Shown piece after piece: positions 8,811 to 18,772 of a DNA stretch of 64,000 nucleotides (its first letter is position 1; the number at the start of each line of letters is the position of its first letter). A program made the position numbers and the translations under genes. Origin of the DNA: Comamonadaceae bacterium (GTDB lineage: Bacteria > Pseudomonadota > Gammaproteobacteria > Burkholderiales > Burkholderiaceae_C); assembly GCA_009996515.1 (NCBI GenBank), contig JAACZV010000001.1:186001-250000 (forward strand), in the 5' to 3' direction. The notes under the pieces are model-generated. The model had not been told where the DNA came from and ran no database searches. It saw only the letters and a program-made list of their open reading frames with translations.

Positions 8811-10627
8811 CTCCCTGGATGCGCAAGATCCACAAGTGGATCGGCCTGTTGATAGGGCTGCAACTCGTGCTCTGGATGTGCAGCGGATTCGTCATGAGTT
8901 TGTTGGACGCCGAGAAGGTGCGAGGCCGGGAATTCCGTGCGCCTGCGGCGGCAAAACTCCCTTGGCCATCGGAGACTGTGGCTCTGCGGCACTTGGTCAA
9001 CAACGCCTTCGACCCCGCGCAGACCGTGTCCACGGGTTGGCTGCAGGACCGCCCGGTCTATCGGTTGACGGGCGAGAAGTCCAGCCTGCTGATCGACGCC
9101 AGAACAGGCCAGCGGGTCGAGCTAGATGGGCAACTGGCGAGAAGGGTCGCAGAAGCTTCCTACCGGGGGCCAGGACGAGCCGGGCCTGCGGAGCTTGTCG
9201 ACCAGACACTGGAAACGCGGACCCATGAAGGCAAGGTCTGGCGCGTGGCCTTCTCGGATGCCGAGGACACCACGGTCTATGTTTCTCAACAAGGTGATGT
9301 GCTGGAACACCGCAACAGGACCTGGCGTCTGTTCGATGTGTTCTGGATGCTGCACATCATGGACTACACCGGTCGGCAGGACTTCAACAATCCTCTTGTG
9401 GTCACGGCAGCTGTGGGCGGCTTCTGGCTGGCCTTGAGTGGCATCTGGTTGCTGTTCACCAGCTTCAGCCTGGCCGAATTCATTCCCAAGAGATGGCGCG
9501 CCACGCGTGTCCTGATGGTTCATGCGCCCGACGGCAGCCGCTTGCGAAGCCTGCGAGCGCACACCGGAGACACCGTGTTCGTGGCCCTGGCGCAGCAGGG
9601 GCTGCAACTGCCTTCCAACTGTGGCGGAGGCCAGACATGCGGTCTCTGTGAGGTGCGGGTACGGGGTTCTGCACCAGACGCCACGGCTTCCGACCGTGCG
9701 TTGATCTCGCCGTCGCGAATCGAGGCGGGGTGCCGACTGGCCTGCAATCTCAAGCTCGATCGCAACCTGGATGTCGAGGTCAAGGGCGGTACCGAACTCG
9801 GAATGGTCAAGGAAGCCGAGGTGGAGCAGGTTCGTGCGCTATCTCCCTTCCTGCGCGAAGTGGTGCTGCGCCCCAGGGACAGACCCGGTCCCGAATACCG
9901 ACCAGGCGCCTACATCCAGATCCATGTGCCGGCCTACCGCATGGGCAGGCATCAGATCGATGCGCCGCAGGAACACCAGCCGGCCTGGTCAAGCTTGCAT
10001 CTGCCGAGCCAATGGTCGAGTGGTTCAGCTCTGCGCAGGTCGTATTCGCTGTCGACACCGGTACAACAGACCGACGGCCGGTTGACCCTCCTGATCCGGT
10101 TCTGCCACGGCAAGCACGGCGGGAAGAATCACCCGCCCGGGAAAGGCTCGTCCTACGCATTCGGGCTGAAGCCAGGCGACCGACTTCAATACAGTGGGCC
10201 ATTCGGGGACTTCGCCATCCAGGAAGGCCGACGCGAGAAGATCTTCATCGGCGGTGGTGCGGGCATGGCGCCGCTCCGGGCCATGACCCTCGACCTCCTG
10301 GAGTCTGGCGCTACCGAGCCCATCCATTTCTGGTACGGCGCGCGCACAGCGGCTGAGGCACCGTATGTCGACGAGATGCAGGGCCTGGCCGAGCGTTTCG
10401 AGAACTTCCACTGGCAACTCGTGTTGTCGGAGGAACGGGGTGGCACTGGACCGGCCGGGATGGTGCATGACGCAGCACGCCAGATGCTGCTGCAAGCTCA
10501 CCCGGACCTTCAGTCCTGTGACTTCTACCTGTGTGGCCCGCCTGCCATGCTGGCAGCCACGCGCGGGATGCTCCGGGAGATGGGGGTGGCTGACAACAGA
10601 GTGGCGTTCGACGATTTCAAGATCTGA
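8807..10627 (+). CDS. PepSY membrane protein fused to NqrF-like 2Fe-2S/FAD/NAD(P)H reductase (606 aa)
   Basis: The first 225 residues repeat the plan of the preceding protein: WMRKIHKWIGL, a helix at about 10-32, a PepSY-type region, the motif MLHIMDYTGRQDFNNP and a second helix at about 198-222. A 2Fe-2S ferredoxin domain follows at about 238-325, with the cysteine pattern CGGGQTCGLC plus a later C (GCRLAC). The rest is an NqrF-type FAD/NAD module: RRSYSLSTP binds FAD, GGGAGMAPLRAM binds nucleotide, and CGPPAM and the terminal FDDF are family marks. Electrons would pass from NAD(P)H through FAD and 2Fe-2S to membrane haem and then to a periplasmic substrate. The other Nqr subunits are absent, so sodium pumping is not implied. 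The ATG at 8807 follows GGAGG. Confidence 0.85.
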   Translation: MTPWMRKIHKWIGLLIGLQLVLWMCSGFVMSLLDAEKVRGREFRAPAAAKLPWPSETVALRHLVNNAFDPAQTVSTGWLQDRPVYRLTGEKSSLLIDARTGQRVELDGQLARRVAEASYRGPGRAGPAELVDQTLETRTHEGKVWRVAFSDAEDTTVYVSQQGDVLEHRNRTWRLFDVFWMLHIMDYTGRQDFNNPLVVTAAVGGFWLALSGIWLLFTSFSLAEFIPKRWRATRVLMVHAPDGSRLRSLRAHTGDTVFVALAQQGLQLPSNCGGGQTCGLCEVRVRGSAPDATASDRALISPSRIEAGCRLACNLKLDRNLDVEVKGGTELGMVKEAEVEQVRALSPFLREVVLRPRDRPGPEYRPGAYIQIHVPAYRMGRHQIDAPQEHQPAWSSLHLPSQWSSGSALRRSYSLSTPVQQTDGRLTLLIRFCHGKHGGKNHPPGKGSSYAFGLKPGDRLQYSGPFGDFAIQEGRREKIFIGGGAGMAPLRAMTLDLLESGATEPIHFWYGARTAAEAPYVDEMQGLAERFENFHWQLVLSEERGGTGPAGMVHDAARQMLLQAHPDLQSCDFYLCGPPAMLAATRGMLREMGVADNRVAFDDFKI

Positions 10628-10678
10628 TCGACTCCAAGCGTCGTGGACGGCGCGGACCCAGCCGCGCCTCACTCGATG

Positions 10679-10702
10679 CTGCCACCCCGCCGCGGCAGTT
10701 TT
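10679..10702 (+). terminator. Weak candidate terminator after the reductase gene
   Basis: CTGCC (10679-10683) pairs with GGCAG (10694-10698), followed by TTTT. It lies in the 93-base gap between the convergent reductase and cusA genes. The stem is short, so confidence is low. Confidence 0.3.
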
Positions 10703-10720
10703 CTGCGCCGATTTCACCGG

Positions 10721-13700
10721 TCAGGCAGCTGGCTCGGTCCGTCTCGCGCGCATCAGCACAAAGGCTGCCGGAACCACGAACAACGACAGCAGCGGTGCCG
10801 TCACCATGCCGCCGAGCATCGGTGCGGCGATCCGGCTCATGACCTCGGAGCCGGTCCCCGAGCCCCAGACAATGGGCAGCAGGCCGGCAAGGATCACGGC
10901 TACGGTCATGGCCTTGGGCCGCACCCGAAGCACCGCACCTTCACGCACGGCATCAAGGACGACGTCGCGCGTGATGACCAGACCGGCGCGCACCCGGTCC
11001 TCCAGTGCGTGTTTCAAGTACAGCAGCATCACGACACCGAACTCGGCCGAGACGCCGGCCAGCGCGATGAAGCCCACGCCCGTGGCGACGGAGAGGTTGT
11101 AGCCCAGCAGGTAGAGGAACCAGATGCCGCCGGTCAGCGCCAGGGGCAGCGTCGCCATGATGAGGGCCGCCTCCTCGGCGCGCCGGAAGGTCAGGTACAG
11201 CAACACGAAGATGATCAGCAGCGTCGCCGGCACGACCACCTTCAGCCTCTCGTTGGCGCGCTCCATGTACTCGAACTGCCCCGAGTACGCGAGGCTCATG
11301 CCGGGCTCCAGCCGCACCTGCTGCGCGACTTCGCGCCGCAGATCACCGACGACCGAAGCCAGGTCGCGGCCGCGCACGTCGATGTAGATCCATCCCGACG
11401 GGCGCGCGTTCTCGCTCTTGAGCATGGGCGGCCCATCGACGAGCGCCACGGTGGCCAGCGTGCCCAGCGTCACCTGTTGGCCGTTGGGCGTCAGCACCGG
11501 AAGATTGCGGAGCTTCTCCGGGCTGTCCCGCAGCTCACGCGGATAACGCAGGTTGATCGGGAAACGCGCCAGGCCCTCCACGGTCTCGCCGATGTTCTCG
11601 CCGCCGATGGCGCCGGAGATCACGGACTGCACATCGCTGACGTTCAACCCATAGCGCGCGGCTGCTGCGCGGTCGATCTGGACGTCCACGTATCGGCCAC
11701 CGGTGAGCCGCTCGGCCAGGGCCGAGCTGACCCCCGGCACCTTCTTCGCCACAGCCTCGATCTGGGCGGCGATCCTGTCGATGGCCACCAGGTCGGTGGC
11801 GGATACCTTCACCCCGATGGGGCTCTTGATGCCCGTGGCCAGCATGTCGATGCGGTTGCGGATGGGCGGGATCCAGATGTTGGACAGGCCTGGCACCTTC
11901 ACGGTGCGGTCGAGCTCCTCCACCAACTTCTCCGGCGTCATGCCGGCACGCCATTCCTCGCGGGGCTTGAGCTGGATCGTGGTCTCGAACATCTCCACCG
12001 GCGCCGGATCGGTGGCGGTCTCCGCGCGACCGGCCTTGCCGAACACCCGCTTCACCTCGGGCACCGTCTTGATCATCCGGTCGGTGATCTGCAGCAGCTC
12101 GGCCGCCTTCTGGGCTGAGAGGCCCGGCAGCGCCGAGGGCATGTACAGCAGGTCCCCCTCATCCAGCGGCGGCAGGAACTCGCCACCCAGGCGCATGAGC
12201 GGCCACGCGGTGGTGGCGAACACGGCAACGGCCACCAGCAGTGTCGCCTTGGGCCAGCGCAGGACGGCCTCCAGCGCCGGCCGATACAGAGCAATGAGAC
12301 CGCGCGTGATGGGATTGCGGTGCTCGTCCGGAATGCGACCGCAGATCCAGTAGCCCATCAGCACCGGGATCAGCGTGACGGAGAGCCCGGCGGCAGCAGC
12401 CATGGCGTAGGTCTTGGTGTAGGCCAGCGGGCCGAACAACCGCCCCTCCTGGGCCTGCAACGTGAAGACCGGAACGAAGGACAGCGTGATGATGAGCAGC
12501 GAGAAGAACAGTGCCGGCCCGACCTCGACGGCCGCCTCGGTGATCACGGTCCAGCGCGCCTCACCCTTGAGCTCTTCACCCGGATGGGCGTGCTGCCAGG
12601 CTTCCAGCTTCTTGTGGGCGTTCTCGATCATGACGACGGCCGCATCCACCATGGCGCCGATGGCGATGGCGATGCCGCCCAGGGACATGATGTTGGCGTT
12701 GAGCCCCTGCTGCTGCATGACCAGGAAGGCCGCCATGATGCCCAGTGGCAGCGAAATGATGGCCACCAGCGCCGAGCGCAGATGCCACAGGAACACCGCG
12801 CACACCAGGGCCACGACGATGAACTCCTCGACCAGCTTGTGCGACAGGTTGTCGATGGCACGCTGGATGAGCGAACTGCGGTCATAGGTGGTGACGATCT
12901 CGACGCCCTTGGGCAGGCTCGCCTGCAGCTGCTTCAGCTTGTCCTTGACCGCTGCGATGGTGGCCTGGGCGTTCTTGCCGGTGCGCAGGATCACCACGCC
13001 GCCCACCGCTTCGCCTTCACCGTCCAGTTCCGTGATGCCGCGGCGCATCTCGGGGCCCACCTGCACGGTCGCGACCTGGCCTAGCAGCACCGGCACGCCG
13101 TTGCGGTTGGCCAGCACGATGCTTTTGAAGTCGTCCAGCGACTTCAGGAAGCCGCCCGCGCGCACCATGTACTCGGCCTCGGCGAGTTCCAGGACAGCGC
13201 CCCCGGTCTCCTGGTTGCCGTTCATCAGCGCATCACGCACCTGGTTGTGCGTGATGCCGTAGGCGATGAGCCTGGCCGGGTCGATCACCACCTGGTACTG
13301 CTTGACCATGCCGCCAACCGTCGCGACCTCAGCCACGTTGGCGACCGCCTTGAGCTCGAACTTCAGGAACCAGTCCTGAAGCGCGCGCAACTGCGACAGG
13401 TCCCGCTGCCCGGTGCGGTCCACCAGCGCGTACTGGAAGACCCAGCCCACGCCCGTGGCATCCGGCCCCAGCGAGGCCTTCGCCGTGGCAGGCAGCCGGC
13501 CCTGGACCTGGCTGAGGTACTCCAGCACGCGGGAGCGGGCCCAGTACAGGTCGGTGCCATCCTCGAACAGCACGTAGACGAAGGAGTCGCCGAAGAACGA
13601 GAACGCCCGAACGGCCTTGGCGCCCGGCACCGACAGCATGGTGGTGGCCAACGGGTAGGTGACCTGGTTCTCGACGATCTGCGGCGCCTGGCCGGGGTAG

Positions 13701-13855
13701 CTGGTGCGGATGATGACCTGCACGTCTGACAAGTCCGGGAGCGCGTCGATCGGCGTCGTGCGCAGCGACAGCACGCCGGCAACGGCCAGGAACAAGGTGG
13801 CGAGCAGCACCAGGAAGCGGTTGCCGACCGACCAGCGGATCAGGGCGGCAATCAT
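10721..13855 (-). CDS. cusA: CusA-type heavy-metal RND efflux pump (Cu+/Ag+)
   Basis: This is the inner membrane proton-driven pump of a CusCBA tripartite efflux system exporting Cu(I)/Ag(I). At 1,044 residues it has the usual length. Family marks include [16 protein letters not shown] near the N-terminus and the TM4 motif [17 protein letters not shown] near residue 400, which carries the proton-relay aspartate. The block [20 protein letters not shown] and the stretch [16 protein letters not shown] carry methionines in the positions where CusA binds copper, which separates it from zinc/cobalt CzcA. The start overlaps the end of cusB (ATGA). Transcription runs cusC-cusB-cusA. Substrate assignment rests on these motifs and the copper setting. 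Confidence 0.93.
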   Translation of the reverse strand: MIAALIRWSVGNRFLVLLATLFLAVAGVLSLRTTPIDALPDLSDVQVIIRTSYPGQAPQIVENQVTYPLATTMLSVPGAKAVRAFSFFGDSFVYVLFEDGTDLYWARSRVLEYLSQVQGRLPATAKASLGPDATGVGWVFQYALVDRTGQRDLSQLRALQDWFLKFELKAVANVAEVATVGGMVKQYQVVIDPARLIAYGITHNQVRDALMNGNQETGGAVLELAEAEYMVRAGGFLKSLDDFKSIVLANRNGVPVLLGQVATVQVGPEMRRGITELDGEGEAVGGVVILRTGKNAQATIAAVKDKLKQLQASLPKGVEIVTTYDRSSLIQRAIDNLSHKLVEEFIVVALVCAVFLWHLRSALVAIISLPLGIMAAFLVMQQQGLNANIMSLGGIAIAIGAMVDAAVVMIENAHKKLEAWQHAHPGEELKGEARWTVITEAAVEVGPALFFSLLIITLSFVPVFTLQAQEGRLFGPLAYTKTYAMAAAAGLSVTLIPVLMGYWICGRIPDEHRNPITRGLIALYRPALEAVLRWPKATLLVAVAVFATTAWPLMRLGGEFLPPLDEGDLLYMPSALPGLSAQKAAELLQITDRMIKTVPEVKRVFGKAGRAETATDPAPVEMFETTIQLKPREEWRAGMTPEKLVEELDRTVKVPGLSNIWIPPIRNRIDMLATGIKSPIGVKVSATDLVAIDRIAAQIEAVAKKVPGVSSALAERLTGGRYVDVQIDRAAAARYGLNVSDVQSVISGAIGGENIGETVEGLARFPINLRYPRELRDSPEKLRNLPVLTPNGQQVTLGTLATVALVDGPPMLKSENARPSGWIYIDVRGRDLASVVGDLRREVAQQVRLEPGMSLAYSGQFEYMERANERLKVVVPATLLIIFVLLYLTFRRAEEAALIMATLPLALTGGIWFLYLLGYNLSVATGVGFIALAGVSAEFGVVMLLYLKHALEDRVRAGLVITRDVVLDAVREGAVLRVRPKAMTVAVILAGLLPIVWGSGTGSEVMSRIAAPMLGGMVTAPLLSLFVVPAAFVLMRARRTEPAA

Positions 13856-15378
13856 CGAGTACCTCCCTTCGACTCGCGGCGCATGTCCACGATCTCAAAG
13901 CCCTCCTTGGCCTCGTGGAAGGAGAAACGGACCGTGTCACCTGGCTTCAGGCCTTGGGCCAGTCCCGGCTGGACCAGCGGAAACGCCATCTCCATCGCCG
14001 GCCACCTCAGGGCGGGCACCGCCTCGTGGTTCAGCGTCACTTCGCTGCCGTTGATGGCGACGACCTTTCCCGTGGCGGAATGGACGGCCATGCCTGTAGC
14101 GGCAGGGGCGGAGGCAGCACTTGCCGCCTCCGCCGCCGGGCTGGCCTGACGCTGCAGGACGCCCTGCATGCTGGCTTCCGAGTCGATCAGGAACTGGCCC
14201 GAGGCCACCACATGCTGGCCCGGCTGCAGGCCCTGCAGCACTTCCAGCTTGTCCCCCAGCTCACGGCCGACGCGTACCTCGACGGGAGTGAAGCGCCCCG
14301 GTTGATCCACGACGTAGACGATGGCGCGCTGACCCGTGCGGATCACGGCTTCGGCCGGCACGACCAATGCTTCCTCGGAAGCCGTGCCCAGCCGCATCTG
14401 CGCAAACATGCCGGCGCGCAACCGGCCGCCGGGGTTCGGCAGATCGGCGCGTACCCGCAGCGTGCGGGTGTCGGCATTGGCTTCCGGCAGCACGGCGCTG
14501 ACCTTGCCGTGGAGCGTCTGGCCCGGGAAGGCCGACAACACGACGTCCACGCGCTCGCCGACGCGCGCGGCAGCAGCTTGTGCCTCGGGCAGCGCGGCCT
14601 CCACCCAGACGGAGGACAGGCCCGTGATCCGTGCCAGGCTCATGCCCTGCGAGACCGTCATGCCCGGACGCACCATCAGCTCCTGGACCAAGCCACCGCT
14701 CGGCGCCTGGACGATGGTCACCGCCTCGACCCGGCCGCTGCGTTCCACCCGCTGGACCAGGTCCGGCGGCATGCCCATCAGCACCAAGCGCTGCCTCGCG
14801 GCTGCCGTGAGCGCTTCGTCACCGGTACGCCGCACCGCGAGATATTCCTGCTGTGCACCCGCCCACTCCGGCACCAGCAGTTCGGCGATGAAAGCCCCAG
14901 CGGGAATCACGTCACCGGGCGCCAGGCGCGCCGCGCGCTGCACGAAGCCAGCCGTCCTGGCCTGAGGGATGGCGACATCGCGCTCGTTCAGCATGACGGT
15001 GGCTGGCACCTGCAGCGACATCCCCAAGCTCTGCTTCGTCGCCGTGGCGATGCGCACGCCCAGCGTCTGCGCCACGCGCGGGTCGACCGCGACGCCGCCA
15101 GCCGGCGCCTCGTCGGCGTACTTCGGCACCAACGGCATATCCATGAAGGGCGACTTGCCGGGCTTGTCGAACTTCTGCTGCGGCGACATGGGGTCGTACC
15201 AGTACAGCACCTTGCGCTCGCTCGTCGGGGCGCTTGCCGCAGCGCCCGCGTGCGACGCATCCGAGTGAGCGGCAGTGGCGGGCGTTGCCGAGCGCCATTG
15301 GGCAACGCCGTAGCCCATGCCCACGCCGAGAACGACAAGGGCAACGGCGGCCAGGGGGAACTTCCTGTTGGAGGTCAT
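13852..15378 (-). CDS. cusB: CusB-type periplasmic adaptor with fused C-terminal CusF domain
   Basis: This is the membrane fusion protein linking the CusA pump to the CusC channel. The 508-residue chain starts [16 protein letters not shown] (signal/anchor). A heavy-metal-binding segment follows ([20 protein letters not shown], then MDMPLVPKY), then the HlyD-type lipoyl/barrel core. After an Ala-rich linker, the last 80 residues form a CusF-like domain whose stretch [16 protein letters not shown] holds the His, Trp and two Met residues that bind Cu(I)/Ag(I) in CusF. So pump adaptor and metallochaperone are in one chain. The ATG at 15378 lies 4 bases after the cusC stop; a longer in-frame start at 15495 would overlap cusC for over 100 bases and is rejected. 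Confidence 0.92.
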   Translation of the reverse strand: MTSNRKFPLAAVALVVLGVGMGYGVAQWRSATPATAAHSDASHAGAAASAPTSERKVLYWYDPMSPQQKFDKPGKSPFMDMPLVPKYADEAPAGGVAVDPRVAQTLGVRIATATKQSLGMSLQVPATVMLNERDVAIPQARTAGFVQRAARLAPGDVIPAGAFIAELLVPEWAGAQQEYLAVRRTGDEALTAAARQRLVLMGMPPDLVQRVERSGRVEAVTIVQAPSGGLVQELMVRPGMTVSQGMSLARITGLSSVWVEAALPEAQAAAARVGERVDVVLSAFPGQTLHGKVSAVLPEANADTRTLRVRADLPNPGGRLRAGMFAQMRLGTASEEALVVPAEAVIRTGQRAIVYVVDQPGRFTPVEVRVGRELGDKLEVLQGLQPGQHVVASGQFLIDSEASMQGVLQRQASPAAEAASAASAPAATGMAVHSATGKVVAINGSEVTLNHEAVPALRWPAMEMAFPLVQPGLAQGLKPGDTVRFSFHEAKEGFEIVDMRRESKGGTR

Positions 15379-15382
15379 GAGG

Positions 15383-16648
15383 TCACTCCGCAATGAGATG
15401 GGACAGGCGCGCCTGTTGGGCGAAAACCTGGCTTTGAAGGTCGAGCGCACGCAACTGAGCCTCGATGGCGTTCTTGCGGGCAGCGAGAACGGCACCGAGG
15501 TCAGCCCGGCCGGTCTGATAGCTGGCCAGCGTCACCTGGGCGCGTTCCTGCGCGAGCGGCAAGGTCTGGCCCTGTTGGCGCTGCAGCGCCCGCTCCAGGC
15601 GTTGAAGCTCGGCGACCTGGGCATCGACGTCGGCCCGAACGCGGCGCAGCGCGTCATCGCGCTCGGCCTGCAGCCGCTCCACCTCCTTTTGCCGGGACGC
15701 GATCACGGGCTCCTGGCGCGTGGCCTTGGACACCGGCAGCTCGAACGTCAGCTGGAAGGACACCATGTCGCCGAAAGCTCGCGCGCGGTTCGCGTAGGCG
15801 ACCTCCCATCCCCAATCACCCTGGCGCATGGCCCTGGCCTCGTCGACATCCGCCTGTGCCATGGCAAGCATGGGGCTGAAGGCACGCAAGTCGACATGGC
15901 GGTCCAGATCGCCCAGCAACCGCGACAAGTCAGGCTGCAGATCGGGCGCCTCACCGTCCGCAGACAGGTCGGGCTGATCTCCGGTCCAGCGTTTGAGCAG
16001 CGCGCGCGCCTGCTCGACACCCGCGAGCAACTCATCCCGGCGGTCCGCCAGGTCAAGAGCATCCTGCCGCGCCATCAGTGCCTCCGACGGGCTCGCCGCG
16101 CCCGAAGTCACGCGCGCCGCCAGGGTGTCCTGCAGCAAGCGGTTCTGCAGTTCGAGCGCGCCGAAGGCAGCAAGCTTCTTCTCGGCGAAGTGCAGGCTTA
16201 GCCATGCCAGGGCTGCCTCCCGACGAACGGCCAGTCGTTCCGTCTCCAGCATCGAGCGCTCGCGCTCGGCCTTGGCGCCGGCAGCCTCGCGCTGAGCGGC
16301 GCGCTTGGCAGCGTTTGGTACGTCCTGCATGACGCCGACCCGGCGCATGGTCATCGACTCGCGGTTCCAGCTGAACCGGTCCGGCCCGGAGACGGGGAAG
16401 TTCTCGACGCCGACAGCCAGCTTCGGATCGGGCAGCTGCCCGGCGGCGGTGCGCGCCTGCTGTGCGCCGTCGGCGGTGGCCTGTCGGGCCGCAAGGGCTG
16501 CCGATCGCTGTTCGGCGAGTTGCAACGCCTGCTCGAAGCCTATCGATGAGGCTTGCACTGTCGGAACGATGGCGAGGACAGCCGCCAGCGCAAGACGGCT
16601 GGCGACAAGGGAGCGGGACCTCGGTCCTGCCCGAAAGAAGTTGGCCAT
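15383..16648 (-). CDS. cusC: CusC-type outer membrane channel (TolC family)
   Basis: This is the outer membrane factor completing the CusCBA exporter. The 421-residue product begins MANFFRAGPRSRSLVASRLALAA, a signal sequence ending near ASS, with no lipobox cysteine. Two outer membrane efflux repeats rich in long Ala/Arg/Gln/Glu helices follow, with a typical early motif PDPKLAVGVENFP. The ATG at 16648 is preceded by GGAGA at good spacing; the longer start at 16714 lacks one. It is the first gene of the cusCBA set and sits 90 bases after a small exported Cys/Met protein that may belong to the same transcript. Confidence 0.88.
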   Translation of the reverse strand: MANFFRAGPRSRSLVASRLALAAVLAIVPTVQASSIGFEQALQLAEQRSAALAARQATADGAQQARTAAGQLPDPKLAVGVENFPVSGPDRFSWNRESMTMRRVGVMQDVPNAAKRAAQREAAGAKAERERSMLETERLAVRREAALAWLSLHFAEKKLAAFGALELQNRLLQDTLAARVTSGAASPSEALMARQDALDLADRRDELLAGVEQARALLKRWTGDQPDLSADGEAPDLQPDLSRLLGDLDRHVDLRAFSPMLAMAQADVDEARAMRQGDWGWEVAYANRARAFGDMVSFQLTFELPVSKATRQEPVIASRQKEVERLQAERDDALRRVRADVDAQVAELQRLERALQRQQGQTLPLAQERAQVTLASYQTGRADLGAVLAARKNAIEAQLRALDLQSQVFAQQARLSHLIAE

Positions 16649-16738
16649 GTCGGCTCTCCAAAAGACCCTGGAAGCGATCAGCCACGATCGCAAGACGTGG
16701 ACGCGCCGCCGCAACCGCGGCCACGCGAACCTCAGGGG

Positions 16739-17149
16739 TCAATTGCGCAGGACTTGGAGAGCGAGGTAGACCGGCGGGGCGCCGTCGGGCGGTCCCGTGT
16801 GCGCGGTGATGACCGCGGGGAGGGCCTCGGCCGCATCGGGTGACACCCACAGCGCCAGCCGGGTGAGCAACCGGTCGAGGATGATGGCGGCAGGTGCGAG
16901 GTCGGCTGCCGGCGCGTTGTTGACGGTTTGCTTGTCGCGGTCGCAATGCGCCTTGCAGAGCTGCGGCTGTTCGACGTCCATGCCGGACATCTGGTCGCAG
17001 TCGGGCATGCCCGCCATCAGGGTCGTTGACTCTGGCTCCGACGCAGACGGCACAGGACAGGCATAGGCTGCCGTCAACAGCTGCGTGCATACCAGCGCGA
17101 GCGCAAGCATGCTTGCGATCCAGCGGCGGCAGGCTCTTTTTAGCGACAT
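16739..17149 (-). CDS. Small exported Cys/Met-rich protein upstream of cusCBA (136 aa)
   Basis: The product carries a signal peptide (MSLKRACRRWIASMLALALVC, cleaved near AYA) followed by a region rich in Met, Cys and Asp (MAGMPDCDQMSGMD, then LCKAHCDRDK), which is likely to bind soft metal ions. The C-terminus ends in PPVYLALQVLRN. Similar small proteins with a variable metal-binding middle and an aromatic/Leu tail often precede cusC or czcC genes, but no activity is established. The ATG at 17149 is preferred; an in-frame TTG two codons upstream is possible. A role as a periplasmic metal buffer is inference. Confidence 0.62.
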   Translation of the reverse strand: MSLKRACRRWIASMLALALVCTQLLTAAYACPVPSASEPESTTLMAGMPDCDQMSGMDVEQPQLCKAHCDRDKQTVNNAPAADLAPAAIILDRLLTRLALWVSPDAAEALPAVITAHTGPPDGAPPVYLALQVLRN

Positions 17150-17182
17150 GCTCAAAGTCTATAGCTGCGCGGGCCTCGCCAT

Positions 17183-17196
17183 TAGACGTAGATCAA
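17183..17196. promoter_or_regulatory. Imperfect FNR/Anr-like box between divergent genes
   Basis: TAGAC-GTAG-ATCAA resembles the FNR/Anr consensus TTGAT-N4-ATCAA with one perfect half site and one weak half. It lies between the divergent Cys/Met gene and the DUF2789 gene, 54 bases before the latter's ATG. The site is suggestive only. Confidence 0.3.
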
Positions 17197-17250
17197 AGTC
17201 AGGACGTGTGCGCAGGACGGCAATTTCCTGCCTCATTCAGAATCTCCACG

Positions 17251-17487
17251 ATGGAAAAGTCGTTTCACCGCTTCACCGAACTCTTCGCGCAGCTGGGCCT
17301 GCCCTCCGACGTCGAGGCCATCCGCGAGTTCATCGCCAGGCACTCGCCGGTTCCGGCCGGCACGCGCCTTGAAGAGGCGTCTTTCTGGACCCCAGGCCAG
17401 GCACAGCTGCTGGCGGAACTGATTGCGCAAGACGCGGACTGGGCCGAGGTGGCCGACCAGCTGAACGCGGCCCTGCACCGGGTTTAG
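17251..17487 (+). CDS. DUF2789 family protein (78 aa)
   Basis: A small soluble helical protein. Its opening (MEKSFHRFTELFAQLGLPSD) and its FWTPGQAQLL and DADWAEVADQLNAAL motifs match the conserved plan of DUF2789, whose function is unknown. The length fits the family (about 75-80 residues). It is the only plus-strand gene in a long minus-strand block, and its end overlaps the end of the convergent MgtC-type gene by 4 bases. A longer frame from 17026 would run back through the signal region of the divergent gene and is rejected. Confidence 0.8.
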   Translation: MEKSFHRFTELFAQLGLPSDVEAIREFIARHSPVPAGTRLEEASFWTPGQAQLLAELIAQDADWAEVADQLNAALHRV

Positions 17488-18743
17488 ACGGCGAGTGCCA
17501 CACCGAGGCCGACCGCTCCCATGAGGAGATAGGCCGGCAGGATTCGCAACGAGAGCGCGGGGCCGTCCAGCACGGTGGCAAGTCCCAGCTTCGTGACTTG
17601 GTTGACCGTTGCAGCGATGAAGAGCCCCAGTGTGGCGACGTTCGCGCCCACGGCCTCTTCCGCGACCATGCGCCCCACGGACAGCGTGATGGCATCGACG
17701 TCGACGAGACCCGACACCGCAGACGTGATCATCAGGCCTGCATCGCCAAACCGATCGGCAAGGAAGCGTCCAGCGACGGTGACGGCGCCAAGGAAGGCTG
17801 CGAACTGAATTGCCGAACTGAGCCTCAGCGGGTTGCCGATCTGCAGGTCGGGCGGCTCATCGCTCGCGCCACGCATGGCCGCCAGGGCCCCGAACGCAGC
17901 GCCGGCCAGGGCCATGGATCCAAAGACCCGCACGGGCCCGCCGCCAAGCGCGGGGGCGGCAATAGCGACCAGCACTGCCATACGCGCAAACATTGCGGAG
18001 CAAGCGAGGACCGCGCCCACCGCGGCCAGGGGCCGCCACGCCGGCGTTTGGCGCGACCAGCGCGCCAACGACGCCGTGGTCGCGGTGCTCGAAACAATCC
18101 CGCCGAGCAACGCGGTGAGGGTCAAGCCTCGCTTGGTGCCGAGCCAGCGCATCAGCACAAAGCCCAGGAAAGACAGGACGGACAGCAGGACGACCGCCCA
18201 CCAGAGGCGGTAAGGATTCAGGGCCTGATAGGGCCCGAAGCCGCGATCCGGCAGGACGGGCAGCGCGACCACGCTGATCAGGAGCAGCTGCGTGCCGCTG
18301 GCCAACTCCGTCTCCGACAGCTTGCTGATGCTGGCGTGCAGAGGCCGCTTGAATTGCAGCAGCGCCATGACGAGAACCGCCGCGACTGCGGACATGCGCC
18401 ACGCGCCGCTGGCCGCAATGGCGCCGATGGCGAAGGTCACGAGCGCCGCCACGTAAGTCGTCAGTCCCATGACGGTGTGCATGCGGACGGTCACGAGGTA
18501 GCCCGCCAGCAGGAACAAGCCGACAAGCAGCGCCAGCGCCGCGAGTACGGCACCTCCCCAGCTCTGGGCAAGGACACTGCCCAGGCCGCCGAGCAGGCCC
18601 AACAGCGCGAAGGTGCGGACACCGGCCACCCTGTGGCCGTCCGGAATCTCCCGCTGGTGCCAGCCACGTTCGAGACCGATCAGTGAGCCGGTTGCCAACG
18701 CCAGGCCCAGGCCTGTCAGGGTCGTGAGATCCAGATCAGTCAC
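17484..18743 (-). CDS. MgtC/SapB-type membrane protein with DUF4010 domain (419 aa)
   Basis: This is a polytopic inner membrane protein with about 10-12 hydrophobic segments. The N-terminal 140 residues carry the MgtC/SapB signature (ATGSLIGLERGWHQRE, then GVRTFALLGLLGGLG). The remainder fits DUF4010, with TALLGGIVSSTATTASLARWS and ending SLRILPAYLLMGAVGLG. Members are thought to affect ion or stress physiology, but no transport substrate is established for this architecture. The start is GTG at 18743. The gene follows the metallo-beta-lactamase gene by 29 bases on the same strand, so they may be co-transcribed. Confidence 0.85.
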   Translation of the reverse strand: MTDLDLTTLTGLGLALATGSLIGLERGWHQREIPDGHRVAGVRTFALLGLLGGLGSVLAQSWGGAVLAALALLVGLFLLAGYLVTVRMHTVMGLTTYVAALVTFAIGAIAASGAWRMSAVAAVLVMALLQFKRPLHASISKLSETELASGTQLLLISVVALPVLPDRGFGPYQALNPYRLWWAVVLLSVLSFLGFVLMRWLGTKRGLTLTALLGGIVSSTATTASLARWSRQTPAWRPLAAVGAVLACSAMFARMAVLVAIAAPALGGGPVRVFGSMALAGAAFGALAAMRGASDEPPDLQIGNPLRLSSAIQFAAFLGAVTVAGRFLADRFGDAGLMITSAVSGLVDVDAITLSVGRMVAEEAVGANVATLGLFIAATVNQVTKLGLATVLDGPALSLRILPAYLLMGAVGLGVALAV

Positions 18744-18772
18744 TGCCGCGCTTCATGGTCAGGAGACGCGGC

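Noticed and set aside
8807-10627. A sodium-pumping Nqr complex subunit
   Set aside because: Only the F-like module is present, fused to PepSY helices; no nqrA-E genes are nearby, so a stand-alone reductase is the better reading.
10643-12118. A 491-codon plus-strand frame opposite cusA
   Set aside because: CusA motifs are unambiguous on the other strand; the frame is His/Asp/Arg-rich shadow.
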